Positions 32,490 through 44,688 of a stretch of DNA of 64,000 nt are shown piece after piece (the stretch's first letter is position 1; each line of letters opens with the position of its first letter). This DNA is from Homalodisca vitripennis (lineage: Eukaryota; Arthropoda; Insecta; Hemiptera; Cicadellidae). Below the pieces are notes generated by a model. That model saw nothing but the letters and a program-made list of their open reading frames with translations, was not told the DNA's origin and did no database searches. Position numbers and translations under genes: made by a program. The DNA is taken from assembly GCF_021130785.1 (NCBI RefSeq), contig NC_060213.1, positions 69,491,501 through 69,555,500 on the forward strand, in the 5' to 3' direction.

Positions 32490-35140
32490 AAGGTAGGAGT
32501 GCACCCCACCACGTGTTACAGGCGTTTTCTTCTCTGAGGTTGAATGTAAATGTTCAAGCTTTTTTCATTCTTACATATGTTACTCTGTCGATGTTAAAAT
32601 GTTATGTGATTGTAATCAGGTTGCTTACAGATTTATTTATTTAGTGATTTCATGTAAAGGCAGATAGAATGATATATTACATAAATACAATCTCCCAGCT
32701 CGTAGTTTGATTGGTTTCGCTAACGCTTATGCAATAAGATACATAGAAAATATTTCAATGTGTAGGTGCTGTTGATATTATCTTGAGTTACATAAATATT
32801 ACAAAAAATACTCTGGGCAGGAAAGTCTATATGTAAGTTTTTCTGAGTTTAACTATTTTATTAATACAAATTATTATTACCTTGCTTATAAGTTTAAAAG
32901 CAATTTTAGTTAAAAATCGAATTAGAGTACACCACTAACTTATTCCGTAGAAAAAGTTTATGTACTCTAAAAATACATCTTTGCCTTCAGAGGTGATAAT
33001 AATCACATACCTGATATATACGAGTAATATGAATTATCCTAGGATGATTATTGCTGCTTGAATTTAAAATTACAAAGTTAAACACATAGTCCTATAGCCC
33101 TAAATACGTCCTTCCAAAGTTCCCAAATAACTTGCCTAGTAAGAATACTTCCCTTTAACTAGAAAACCACACATCTGGTACTACAAAGTAAGGAACACGA
33201 CCATGAAATTTGACAACTAGGAAAGTAAATTACTTGGGACACCATACCAATTTAAAATTACACAGTCCTGAAAACATAGTCCTATAGTCCTAAATACGTC
33301 CTTCCAAAGTTCCCAGGTAATCCTGCCTAGTAAGAATACTTTTTTTTAACTAGACAACCGCACACCTGGTACTACGAAGTGAAGATGACTACCAGGTAAT
33401 TTAACAACTAGGAAAGTAAATTACTTACAGCACCATACTAATTAGCTTTAAATCAATGAACCGCTTCGCCACAAGCGTTAAGTACGTGAAATTTCACTAC
33501 TGGCTTACTTGTCAAGAAAAAAGGATATAAATAATTTCTTTCATCATTTATTGTACAATATATTATATGAATACTTACAAGAAATTCTTGGCTTAGTAAC
33601 TATTACTATACCTAAAATTATTACTTAGAGACACAGCAGCTCGCAGGAATTTCAGTTTGTGGATTAAATAGCCTAATTTTCCTAATGGATATGGGCACGC
33701 AAGTACCGGAAGTAGGTACTTAATTTAGCCACGCATAACAATTTGGGGGTGTTATGATCGTTTTTTATGATAAAAATATCAAAATGGCGAAAACATTTTT
33801 TATTGATATACTGTGCATCTTTTTTTATATAATGGTGCACATTATATAAAATACAAGCCTACTATACATTTTAAGGCTTGATTTTGCTTAAGCACAACAT
33901 TCACTTGAGATCAATCGATTAAATTAATAAAAAAACTGTTTTATGGAATAATTATTATGATATGTAAATGTGTCAAAGGTATTAATCCTTATTAAACTAG
34001 TTCTGAATCGTGTAATACGATTTATATTGTGTCTGGTAGAGGTAAAATATCTATGAGTTGATACTTTGAGATCATTTGCTTATTTGTATTTTCATACGTC
34101 AGATATAAAAATTACTTGACTATCCAGTGATTCAAGTAAAAATAATAATCTTATCACGAATAAAAAAATTTAGTGTTTTTGAGAGAAAACAGGTAAGGAT
34201 AATATGTCAATAAACAGTTTTGGATACTTGAAATTTTTGGTTACTATTAAATACGTATATAATACAATGCGCTAATCCATACAAATCAACGGATAAGTTT
34301 TAATAAACGTTTGGCATAACTTGATATATGTTTTGTAAAGTTGATTTTGTAATTTTGAAGTTTGTAATTTTTGCAGATTCGCTTTTATTAAGTACCAAAA
34401 CTGTTATCAATTTGTAACTAAGAACGGAATAGAACTTTCTTTTAGTGAAGAATACTATATAAGTTTGATTTATTAAACCCATTGATATTTTTATGTTCTT
34501 CAGTTTTATTTGATTTCTTCTTTGGTAACGAAAACTCTATTTCAATATGTTTGGAACAAGTAATATCCCATATAAACTTACTAATATACTACATTTTTTT
34601 ATTTTTGAGTTTCTATGTTGCAAATGCTGATAACCTGTTTATAGGTGTCTATTAATACATTTCTAAATTATTACAATAAATTATTTATTGCACTAAGCAA
34701 TATATATTTTAGAACTAACAGTTCTTTCTGTAATTTTATCCTACTTTATAATTTACAATAATCTGGTAATACTATTATTACGTCCATTTCCCTGCCATAG
34801 TTGAACTAATATTTACTTTTTTGTATAATTTTGGATGAATATTTATTATTTTAAAGCATTTAATTACTAAATTAATTACTATTACTAATTTGAAAAATAT
34901 AAACTTACTCTTTTATTGCCAACCGATTAATAGTGTATTACAGTGTTCTAGTCTAATATATCTACGTAGTTAGTAAAGAGAATCTAAGGCTTAGCTATAA
35001 ATTGGTAGGCTCAGTTAAACCGCTGTTGTACTTAAACGCTGATGGACAATTAATCTTTGTTTTATCACTCACTTTAAATGACTAAGAAGCCCCACTTTTG
35101 TTAAAATAAGAGGAAACTCTTACATACGCAAGTGTTACAA
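32490..35140 (+). repeat. old tandem duplication, unit 1
   Basis: Contains an R1-like element (about 32490-32745; AGGAGTGCACCCCACCACGTG, then TTTCGCTAACGCTTATGCAA) and, 1.8 kb on, a ~0.85-kb block (about 34245-35130; CTAAGGCTTAGCTATAAAT, CTTTGTTTTATCACTCAC). Both recur in the same order and orientation in unit 2 (36160-38165). Unit 1 is longer because it holds the 188-bp tandem repeat and other indels. Confidence 0.6.
33061..33440 (+). repeat. 188-bp tandem repeat, two copies
   Basis: Unit 1 is 33061-33248 and unit 2 is 33249-33440, both beginning AATTTAAAATTAC and containing CCTAAATACGTCCTTCCAA and CAACTAGGAAAGTAAATTAC. The copies differ at scattered sites. No coding potential. Confidence 0.9.
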
Positions 35141-36159
35141 GTGTTTAAACCCTTATTCGCAATACTGTTCCAGGCACTCAGGCAATACGATATACACACA
35201 TAGTAAAAACACGACATTTATAGTTAAACTATTGCAGTATATAAATGTAAATATGTTGTCACTTTTTATCATCATTATATCTGTAACTAAAATAAATAGT
35301 TACAAAACCTGGCAGGGACATTTTACTTGTTAATGGCAAGGTAAAATTCGTAATTGCGATTAAATAGAATTAGGTCCGGAGTACAAGTGTCATACATTTA
35401 TTGTTTAACAACTCAAATAACACATATCTTTTCTTCCTTGTGAAGGTTTTCAGTTTATAATTTTCAAACCAAAATTGTTTAATTGCCGTTTTGTAAAGGT
35501 AACTGATCCGGATTAACTGAACTATTATGATGAGCAATTAAAACCATACACTGATTAGGTTTTATTTCTAACAAAGTGGTTAAAGCGTTCAAAAACGTTT
35601 CTTATCATTATAAATTCGAAAGAAAACCATCATAACGTGTCATTGTAATAAAATACACCACTCTTGATGTTTTCTTGATTTTGAAAGTTTGTTTCAACAC
35701 AAACCTAATCATATTATTAGTTTCAATACTGTATGCATTTAAGTTTAATGGGTTAATTTTAAAGTACCCGAGTCTATGCCTCACTTATGTTAATTAAATT
35801 TCTATGGACATCACATTTATAAAAGATTCGTTAAAAAACTTGATATTTTGTCGTTATATCTAGTTACTCACGCACATTTTTTAAGTATCAACTAATGGTG
35901 CCTTTTAATTAGTGTAAATAAATAATATTCATGGAAATATATTTTATTAGTAAGTACTTTGGAAGATAATTATGCTTGATAATGAAACCTATAATTGTTC
36001 TATAAATTTAAGTTTCATTAGTTATCTGATGGTGCGCATATATAGTATTTATATTATTTTCTATCAAATCGATTTGAAACTATGGTTAAGAAACTATTTT
36101 TAAGTGAAATAGTTGTGTTGCATTCAAGATTCGTAATATAAAACTATGCCTTTAATAAA

Positions 36160-38165
36160 GTAGGAGTAACCACACCGCGTGTCGCGTAGCACGATATCGC
36201 TGTTTTTGCATGCATACGTTCCAGTTAAAGCTCATTTCTTACTGGTGAATATGCTTCATATGTTAGTCACATCATTTTGTATTGACATTTAATGTAATTT
36301 TAGCAAAATTCTTAAACATTTATGTGTCTCTGTAGTTAATGCGAGGACATACAGACAGAAATGAAATGTATCCACCCACTCGAGTGATAGACTTCGCTAA
36401 CGCTCAGGCAATAAGTTTCAGTGCACACCAAATTCGCATATATGATGGTTTCAGTTGGAAGTTTCATATATTTTACACGTATTTAAATGCACATTTCTTT
36501 TATTTGAGTGTGTATCTGTAATATTGTATTACATTAGCTCTTATTTTACTACCAGTAAGGTTATCTTATTAATAAAATCTTAACCAATTGTATTAAATTG
36601 AATTAACCTACATGACTAGGTTATATTGTATATTGCATTTACTAATATAAAATTTCTGTATCATATTGGTCATATAATTATTTGTTTAAACCTCTAATAT
36701 ATTTGTATTTGCCTTTAAAAGTTAATGTTATTAACGTTCAAAATAAATTAAAAATTTTATAATGAATTAAAGAATGTTTTAAAAATGTTTATGATATTGT
36801 AAGATATTTTTATTGAATGATTCTATATATGTAATGTATTTAAGGTAGCGAAATCACATTAAATTAGTTATTAGGCCTATAATGGATTTAATTGATATTT
36901 CGTCCTATAGAGCAAAAAACATTCTAAGTCGACACCGTAATATAATTGGTATATTTACAGTTTAATTGGATAAAATTAACCCCAAACAAAGAACAATAAA
37001 TTAAGGAAGGAAGCTTAGTTAGGATATTGGAAATATGTTATGTTATTTTCTTGTTTTTTAGATTACGAAAACTTCTTACTCAATCTTCCACTATCCAGTT
37101 TGAGGTAAAAAATGGTGTTTCTTTCGAAATTAATATCCTACTTAGTACATTTTACATTGGTTTCTAACATAGCAGTTAACACATAAATTATTTTACTAAA
37201 CGTCCAGCTATTTCTTTAGCGTAAATTAAATTTTAAACAATATTGTAACGAAGGGTTTGTGATTATTGCTACTAATCTTATAACTAAGGTCAAAGCCGTT
37301 TTTATTGCCTCTCAGAAAACGCTTTTCTAATACTGAATCGTGAAAAGCTTTGGTCACGGTTGAATACGCAAATACACAGTGCGTTCATCCATACATAGCG
37401 GCAGATAAGGTTGTGATATATGTGCCGCAATATTTGATATCTGTTTTGTAAAGCTTAAGTTATTTTTATTTTCCTGTTGGGATTTATTTAAGTTCATAGA
37501 CATTGATATATATTTTGTTATGAACAGATTAGCATGCTCTGTTATTTGAGAACAGCACGTAAACTTATTTGATAATACCGTTACATTTTTATTGCTTGGA
37601 TGTTATTTTATACAACCTTTAATCTCAATAGATGATTGTATGAATGCATATTATATATTGCATATATGTGGTAATACGTATAAGACATGCATGGAATAAT
37701 CTAACTTTGATACGTAAGATATATCTTTTATTTTTGTATTATTATATCGTTATCCCTCCTAATCGGTTTATAAGTAAAACGCAGTACTCTTGAAACACAT
37801 ATTTACTATTTCCTTAATACATATTTGATAGCTTTCTACTTTCGCTATTATAAAATCTACTTTTTCGTATAAATTTTATTATGGTTTATTGTAATTAACT
37901 GTAATACATCAGAATTTCTAAACTAATTACTGTTAAATATTTTTTACAACAATAATACTGTTTTAATTCCTACCAGTTGTATAGTAGAGTTTTAATATAT
38001 CTAAGTAATTACTAAAGAAATTCTAAGGCTTAGCTGGAAAATTAGTAGGATCAGTTAAAGCGCTATTTTGCTCAAGCAGTGATGGATCATTAGTCTTTGT
38101 TTTATCCCTATTTTGAGACCCTCCATTTTTGTAAAATAAGGAGAAATCTCTCATATCGTAATTGA
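36160..38165 (+). repeat. old tandem duplication, unit 2
   Basis: Second copy of the 32490-35140 arrangement: R1 at about 36160-36420 (AGGAGTAACCACACCGCGTG, CTCGAGTGATAGACTTCGCT) and the 0.85-kb block at about 37360-38165 (CTAAGGCTTAGCTGGAAAAT, GTCTTTGTTTTATCCCT). The region between is diverged. Confidence 0.6.
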
Positions 38166-38479
38166 GCAAATTTAACTTATTAAATGTAGTTATTACTCAT
38201 AATATACGCTTATAAAACTACCATGGCTATATTTATTTTTAAGATAGGTTCTCATTCCAGTTGACGCCAACGGTCACCCCTTTGTTCAAACTACAGTATT
38301 AGTGATCAGTCATCCTCATAAAAAGATGCGTTTCTGTAAACATTAGTTTCGTTGAATTAGTTATGTGGACTGCCGCAAGATAGCATCACATGTACTACCT
38401 ACCGACAAAAAAATCTAGACACCATTGAAATGGGTACTAGCCACCTTAAGTCTGGAGTATGGCTGAGTTTATTTCTTTG

Positions 38480-39325
38480 TAAACGTTACCTTTTATCAAG
38501 AGCAGCGAGTGTTTTTATTATGGAACGCTATTTTCAATGATAATATGCGCACGTTGTTAACGAATTTGGTGAGAAATATACAAATGTTTGTAGTGTATCA
38601 AAATATAACAATAACCAGACTAATAGCCGGTTCCTCGAATGTGGATTAATGCAGACAGGAAGAGAACCGGGAGACCGGCAACTATTTTGACGGCCACTAA
38701 ACTGGATGAGGTTAGAATTGTGATACTACGCTTACCTTCTAAAAGTTTGAGGAGACTATTTACACACACACTCTCTTATCGTACGGTAGTGCTCAGAAAG
38801 CGATGAAAAAATTAAAATTTCGTTCGTATTACATACGTAGTGTTCAGGAAATTAAAGAGCCCTATAAAAAAGGCGCCTCTTATACCGTAGACGGTTTTGG
38901 ACATTTGTTGATACAAATTGATTTCTACAGTTTAACCGTGTGTTCTTCACTGATGACGCTTTGTTTAATCCTAGTGGTTATTTCAATAGTCCCAAACACA
39001 AAAGTTTAGTCAACTGAAAATCCTCATGTTTCCACGAAACATTCCTGCTCTGTCAGAAAATGGGAGTGCGGTGTGCCGTACCACATCGTCGAAGAGTGAA
39101 CACTATTTTTCTCAAGGTACCGTACACAGTTGTGTATGAAAACATTATTGCACAGTTTATTTCGTAGCTTTAAAACTACGAACGTGATTATTAGTTGTAG
39201 CAGGACAGTGTCACATGTAAAACATCTAATGACACAATTCTTGCTCGGGTTTTTTGCCAAGCAAATCATATCTAAAGGGTGTTGGCCCACAAGAAATTCT
39301 AATTTTGACATCTCGAGATTTTTTC
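38480..39325 (+). pseudogene. decayed mariner-like transposase
   Basis: Fragments in shifting frames follow the layout of DUF4817/HTH/DDE_3 mariner-like transposases common in insects. In order: NEFGEKYTNVCSVSKYNNNQ, GREPGRPATI (the GRPxT linker), SLRRLFTHTLLSYGSAQKAM (HTH), then VFFTDDALFNPSGYFNSP. The last holds the first catalytic Asp in the FTD block. Next come HETF, KMGVRCAVPHRRRV, and finally ISKGCWPTRNSNFDISRFF, matching the RG-x-WPPRSPDLTP-x-DF block around the third Asp. The HDG block is not recognisable and several stops are present. No terminal repeats were found. It is a different subfamily from the element at 42.6-45.6 kb. Confidence 0.75.
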
Positions 39326-39654
39326 CTCTAGGGTTAACTTAAATAGGTATGCTGTTAGTGAGTGGCTCACTGGCCTCTTTAAATGCCGTTTCAATTAATC
39401 TCTTCCTAATTAGAATCCTATAATATTTACCGGATACCACGTGTAATGTTTACAGTGACCGTGTATGTCAATAAAGCAATTTTTATTTCTTTCTACTACA
39501 ATAGATTTTTAATTATTACATCCTATGTAAAAACTCATGACATTTACTCTTTGGTATTGACATAGCTATGGTCTTCACCACATTGAGGTATGTTTATTTT
39601 AGTTTATGTGTTATTTATGCAAGAATGGACTGTTAAATGTTTAATTTTATATAC

Positions 39655-39660
<6 letters not shown>

Positions 39661-39694
<34 letters not shown>
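39661..39694. repeat. (GT)17 microsatellite
   Basis: An uninterrupted GT dinucleotide run of 34 bp. Confidence 0.97.
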
Positions 39695-39695
<1 letters not shown>

Positions 39696-39966
39696 GAATT
39701 ATTCAAACTTGTAATATTCGTAATTACTTGGTTTAGTTTACTTGTTGAGATATAATTTTCTATAACTTGCTAAACAAAATTCAACTTTTGTTACGAATTA
39801 GGTAGAAAAATATTCCGAATGTAATACGTATAAATGATTTAGATGGATATGCTTTTGTCTCTGTGCCTTCATTCTTTTTAGCCTTATTAGTCCAGTAATT
39901 ATATTATTTTTTACTTGTGGAAAAAGATTCATGCTATATCTTTGTAAAGTTTAGATTCATGCTTTA

Positions 39967-40914
39967 TGAAGGAAACAGGATTTTTCCGGACATTTGCCAT
40001 CGTTAAGTGAAACAAGAAAACAGTAACACTACGTTTCGAGATCTGCAATCTGATCTCTTCTTCAGGTAAAGAACTAACCTAATACATAATTACAAACTAG
40101 GTTAAAATAAACAAATCTTACTAAAGCGTTGTGGCACGCCTGAGTCAGGAATCACAACCTACATGTTGTATGTCAACTTCACTAACACTAAAGACATGCA
40201 CTTAATAAAAAAACTATACAAAACACCAATCATTAAACTAAACTACGGAATACAGGTCACAATATGTCTTCACTCGTCTACTAACCATTTACGACTGACC
40301 AGAGGGGGTAGCCAATGGTAATCGTGACGGCCGGCTAAAACAAGATGGCGGAAATACAAGGGAAGGGGAACAGGAATGGGCCCTTTCGTTATTATTGGTT
40401 CATGCGAGATGAACTTCTTAAAACCATATTGTAAACCAATGCGGAGTCACAATATGGTTTTAAGAAGTTCATCTCGCATGAACCAATAATAACGAAAGGG
40501 CCCATTCCTGTTCCCCTTCCCTTGTATTTCCGCCATCTTGTTTTAGCCGGCCGTCACGATTACCATTGGCTACCCCCTCTGGTCAGTCGTAAATGGTTAG
40601 TAGACGAGTGAAGACATATTGTGACCTGTATTCCGTAGTTTAGTTTAATGATTGGTGTTTTGTATAGTTTTTTTATTAAGTGCATGTCTTTAGTGTTAGT
40701 GAAGTTGACATACAACATGTAGGTTGTGATTCCTGACTCAGGCGTGCCACAACGCTTTAGTAAGATTTGTTTATTTTAACCTAGTTTGTAATTATGTATT
40801 AGGTTAGTTCTTTACCTGAAGAAGAGATCAGATTGCAGATCTCGAAACGTAGTGTTACTGTTTTCTTGTTTCACTTAACGATGGCAAATGTCCGGAAAAA
40901 TCCTGTTTCCTTCA
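39967..40914. mobile_element. foldback element, 466-bp arms, 16-bp spacer
   Basis: Left arm 39967-40432 and right arm 40449-40914 are reverse complements of equal length and look perfect by eye. Outer ends are TGAAGGAAACAGG and CCTGTTTCCTTCA; the spacer is AAACCAATGCGGAGTC. A 26-bp imperfect direct repeat (TTCATGCTATATCTTTGTAA... at 39928-39953 and its copy at 40941-40966, 24 of 26 identical) flanks the element at a distance of 13-26 bp and may be its target-site duplication. There is no coding capacity. The right arm reads outward through a CTGAAGA...GAAA motif described separately. Near-perfect arms mean the structure is young or kept by gene conversion. DNA like this would form a long hairpin and its transcript would be double-stranded RNA. 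Confidence 0.92.
40816..40848 (+). ncRNA. hammerhead-like core motif (speculative)
   Basis: CTGAAGA (40816-40822) is followed by one A, a perfect 6-bp stem GAGATC/GATCTC (40824-40829 with 40838-40843, 8-nt loop), then GAAAC (40844-40848). This is the order of a hammerhead ribozyme core, CUGANGA - stem II - GAAA, except for the extra A. Stems I and III and the NUH cleavage site are not demonstrated. The mirror copy is on the minus strand at 40033-40065. Chance is a serious alternative. Confidence 0.3.
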
Positions 40915-40966
40915 CAATCCTTCCATCGTCAAAAATAACCTTCATGCTTTATCTTTATAAAGTTTA

Positions 40967-42556
40967 TTAGGAGTTGCTGGTGTAAGCATGATTATTCCTG
41001 CATATAAATGTAGACATTGACAATGCAAAAAAATATATATCTGTTGCTGTAACTAATAATATTATATGTGATAGGGAAGGGTGAAGAAATAGGGAATCAA
41101 CGCCGTAAAAATAATAGGAAAAGCTGCATAATCAAGGTTCTACTTTGGTTTTGTTACAGTTACATTGTAGCTGTCAGATGAGATTGATGAGGTCAGACTG
41201 TGAAGTCATTGTTTAGCGAGTAAGCGACGAAAGGTGTCACAGGTGGACATCAGTCTGGTTTCCTTACATGTTGTTTTGTTTTCAACAGCCAGGATAAGAT
41301 TAGGATATTATTTGTTGAAACCTTTATTATTTCATTTTCTAGTTAATATTTCTAAAATGTATAGCTCTTCAATACAAATATTTTGTTAATGAATAAATAC
41401 AAAGACAACTGTATAAACTCTATAAAAAATAAGTTATCTCCTCCACTTAAAAAAAAATCATATCTGGTAGATGTTGAAATTTTTCACAAAAACATTTACA
41501 CGTATACTTATTTTAGGTACTTTATTGCCATCTCATTAAAAGTGCCTAAAAATGCTTTAACATGTAGTGTACATATTATGTCAGTTACGAAGTACATGGC
41601 TACTTATTAGTTCGAAAGACCTTTTAGAGCTAAAATGTTACATTTTGGCTCTCAGTATGGTAAAAAACGTGCTTTATCTTCTCCAATCAATGCACAGTTG
41701 GCGCGCCCGCATGCAAATACCCGTATTATACACGGCAAAGCAGGAATGTATCGTTACATTCTGCACATATGCTGGTACAAGCATTCTTATTAACTTGTTT
41801 CGCTCTTTGTGAAATTATGCTTGCTAATAGCGTATTTTACTGTTAATGCGCTTTTTATTGAGACCCGCGTTAATTGTACAATAAATATAATTAATATTAC
41901 GTCAAATTTACTATCGGTCTCCTAATTTGGATATCTGGATATTTTAAGGTTTATATGTTACGTATTTAAACATCAACAAATCAACATGTTCAAATTTCAA
42001 TAGAATGTTTCTGTTTTCCCTACCAAATAAAATTTCTTTTACTTTGTTTCTTTTTTAAATAAATCACTTTGAATATTTACTAATCTGAAATGGCTGTTAA
42101 GTGTAATTATTTATCGACTCATGCATTTATCAAAAGCTCTAATTTTCAAATCAATTAAAGGAGCTGATTACTTTCTTCATTGCTTCTATAATGACTATAT
42201 TAGGTCTCTAAATAGTTGAAATATACCTACAAATTGGACAAGTTGGTTAAAAAGCTTCAGGATCTATACAAATAATATAATATTGTTAGTTTGATTACGA
42301 AAAGCAATTATAGATAGTGTATAACTTCATAAAAAGTCATTATTAAACAGCATTTTCGTTATGTCGGTTCTAAAAATCATGTAAAAGTGGAATGTAAAGT
42401 TTTTGAAGAGATACGTAAAAGAAAATGTTTTAATAGTAGACTTTTTTTAGTACATAAAACGCATTTTTCTTATGAAGCCTTTAAGTCTATTGGAGTAGAG
42501 CCTTAATGCCAGGTAGTATCTAGTGGTGTATACATAAAAATGTATCTTACATAATA
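40967..42556. other. AT-rich spacer
   Basis: No gene or transposon recognised between the foldback and the mariner element. An octamer-like ATGCAAAT lies near 41712 without other support. Confidence 0.45.
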
Positions 42557-42558
42557 TA

Positions 42559-43440
42559 CAGGGTGATTCATGAAGTTCTCCCCCCACTTCTACAGCACAT
42601 TGTACTAGTAAAAATAATGAAAAAATGTTATATAAACATAGGTCCGAAAACGCTTCGTTAGCGAGTTACAGCTAGCGAAAGATTTCGCCTGAATTCCTGG
42701 GTAAAGAGTAAAATAAAGCAATACTGAACTTTTGGAAAGGTTAATTAAGTAAGAAATATCATGGATTCTTATGTCTTTTTAACCTGATAAAGCTAATAAA
42801 ATAGGTTTCAGAACTGTACCTGTAGTAGTTTTTGAGGGATTCAGGGTTAAATGCAAAGAATTGGGGCACGAAACAATGTTTTTTTATGTTTGATGTACAA
42901 TAACTTTGTTAAATTGGTAATAAATACATAAAATCAACGAACATTAATTGTAGAGAATTTTATTCTGAGAAAATTTATATAATCAAAGTCTAAAATAAAA
43001 CAGAAATAAGTACAAAAAAATCGATTTTATTCAGTAGAATACATTACTTGCTGTAAAGAAATACCGTACGGTATTTAGTTAAAATAAAACAAAAACAAAA
43101 TGTTTGTTCCTTAATGATGAGATAAATTGAGAAAACAAGATTAACTGTTAAATAAATTTGTTTATAAATAAAAATATCATGTTTTATTACGTTGTATTTT
43201 TTTTTATAAAAATTTACATCAAATGATCGAAAATAAATGAAGCAAACATTTTCCCATTATTGTTTACTAATCATCGAAATGCAGTTTTTTGTTTTATTAA
43301 TTTCTAAGTTGGTAACGCACGAATAACAGCTGATCAACAATGGTATTCTGTACTGTTACGTTAGAACTGTGTATTAGTGGTGTTTTGCAAGCTACAGCAG
43401 AGATCGGATTCTGTGAATCGTGTTATTAAATGCAATTTTT
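42559..43440 (+). repeat. left terminal inverted repeat (882 bp)
   Basis: Pairs with 44689-45572. The inner end stops 37 bp before the transposase Met (43478), so this arm contains the whole 5' flank of the gene, including any promoter. Differences from the right arm are few: single bases and A-run lengths. Confidence 0.93.
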
Positions 43441-43477
43441 CTGTGAGTTATAATTCGATTGTTTATTCAGCGAAAAA

Positions 43478-44534
43478 ATGCCTTACATATTTACATCAGA
43501 GGAATACGCTGATATGGTTTTTTATTTTGGGTTACTGTAATGGTAATGCTAGAGCTGCTGTAGAAGAATATGAACTACGTTACCCTAATAGGAGGATTCC
43601 AGATACCAAAACAATTTCAGGAACTTTCCGTACTCTTCGGGAAACAGGATCACTACCAAGTACTAGAACCAATTATGAACGAGCTGTCCAACTTGATGAT
43701 GATATTGTTATTAATGCTGTTCATCGCAGTCCAGGTGTAAGTACACAACGTATTTCTAGGCGGATAGGAGTTTCGCAGTCAACGGTGTGGAGGTCACTTA
43801 ATCGAAACAAATTTTATCCGTTTCATAAACAAAAGGTTCAACATCTACAGCTAGGGGATGGTCCGCTTCGCTTGGAGTTTTGCAACTTTTTGAATATTAA
43901 TAATCAACTCTACAAGCGTATTTTGTTTACGGATGAGGCACAATTCACTCGGGATGTTGTCAATAACTTGCACAATGAAAACTCATGGGCAGAAGAAAAT
44001 CCACATGAGGTAGTGGAACAGAACTTTCAACACCGATTTAGCGTCAATTTCTGGTGTGGCCTTTTGCACAATCGGCTGATTGGACCTTTCATATTAACTG
44101 GACGCCTAAATGCTGAATTCTATTTGCATTTCCTTCAAGAAGAGTTGCCGCAGCTGTTAGAGAATGTTCCTTTACATCTCAGATAAAATTTGTACTTCCA
44201 GCATGACGGAGCACCTCCTCACTTTTCACGTGCCGTTTCTGCTTACTTAAATCATCAATTTCCTGGACACTGGATTGGTCGTGGAGGGCCTCACCCTTGG
44301 CCACCAAGATCACTAGATCTATCTCCATTGGATTATTGCATCTGGGGATGGATGAAAGACATTGTATACAAGACAAAAGTGAATTCTCGTGATGAATTAA
44401 TTGCCCGTATTACGGATTTGGCTGTGCAGATACAGGGAAGTCCTGAACAATTAAGAAACGCAACAAAAGCAATGCACAAACGTGCTGCAAAATGTATTGA
44501 TAATGATGGCCTCATTTTCGAACATCTATTATAA
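43478..44534 (+). pseudogene. mariner-like DDD transposase, one frameshift and one stop
   Basis: About 351 codons from MPYIFTSEEYADMV. The longer upstream frame is a product of a frameshift near 43530, before YCNGNARAAVEEYELRYPNR (DUF4817-like N-terminal domain). A helix-turn-helix follows (STQRISRRIGVSQSTVWRSL). The catalytic triad is FTDEAQF (D1), FQHDGAPPH (D2) and RSLDLSPLDY (D3), the last within GRGGPHPWPPRSLDL; I count 36 residues between D2 and D3. An in-frame TAA at 44184-44186 lies just before NLYFQHDG. The C-terminus is GLIFEHLL then TAA. With only two lesions it is a young pseudogene. The enzyme would cut and paste at TA sites in the nucleus. Confidence 0.9.
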
Positions 44535-44580
44535 AAAGGTGCGTACGGTTGGCCCAACCTGATTAATTTTGCTTAAAACT

Positions 44581-44688
44581 AGTAATGTATTATACTGAAT
44601 AAAATCGATTTTTGGTACTTATTTCTGTTTTATTTTAGACTTTGATTATATCAATTTTCTCAGAGTTAAATTCTCTACAATTAATGTT
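44581..44688 (+). repeat. stub of the original right end, duplicated
   Basis: AGTAATGTATTATACTGAAT... to AATTAATGTT is a direct copy of about 45084-45193 in the right arm and the reverse complement of about 42940-43048 in the left arm. It lies immediately 3' of the transposase and ends exactly where the long right arm begins. Confidence 0.88.
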
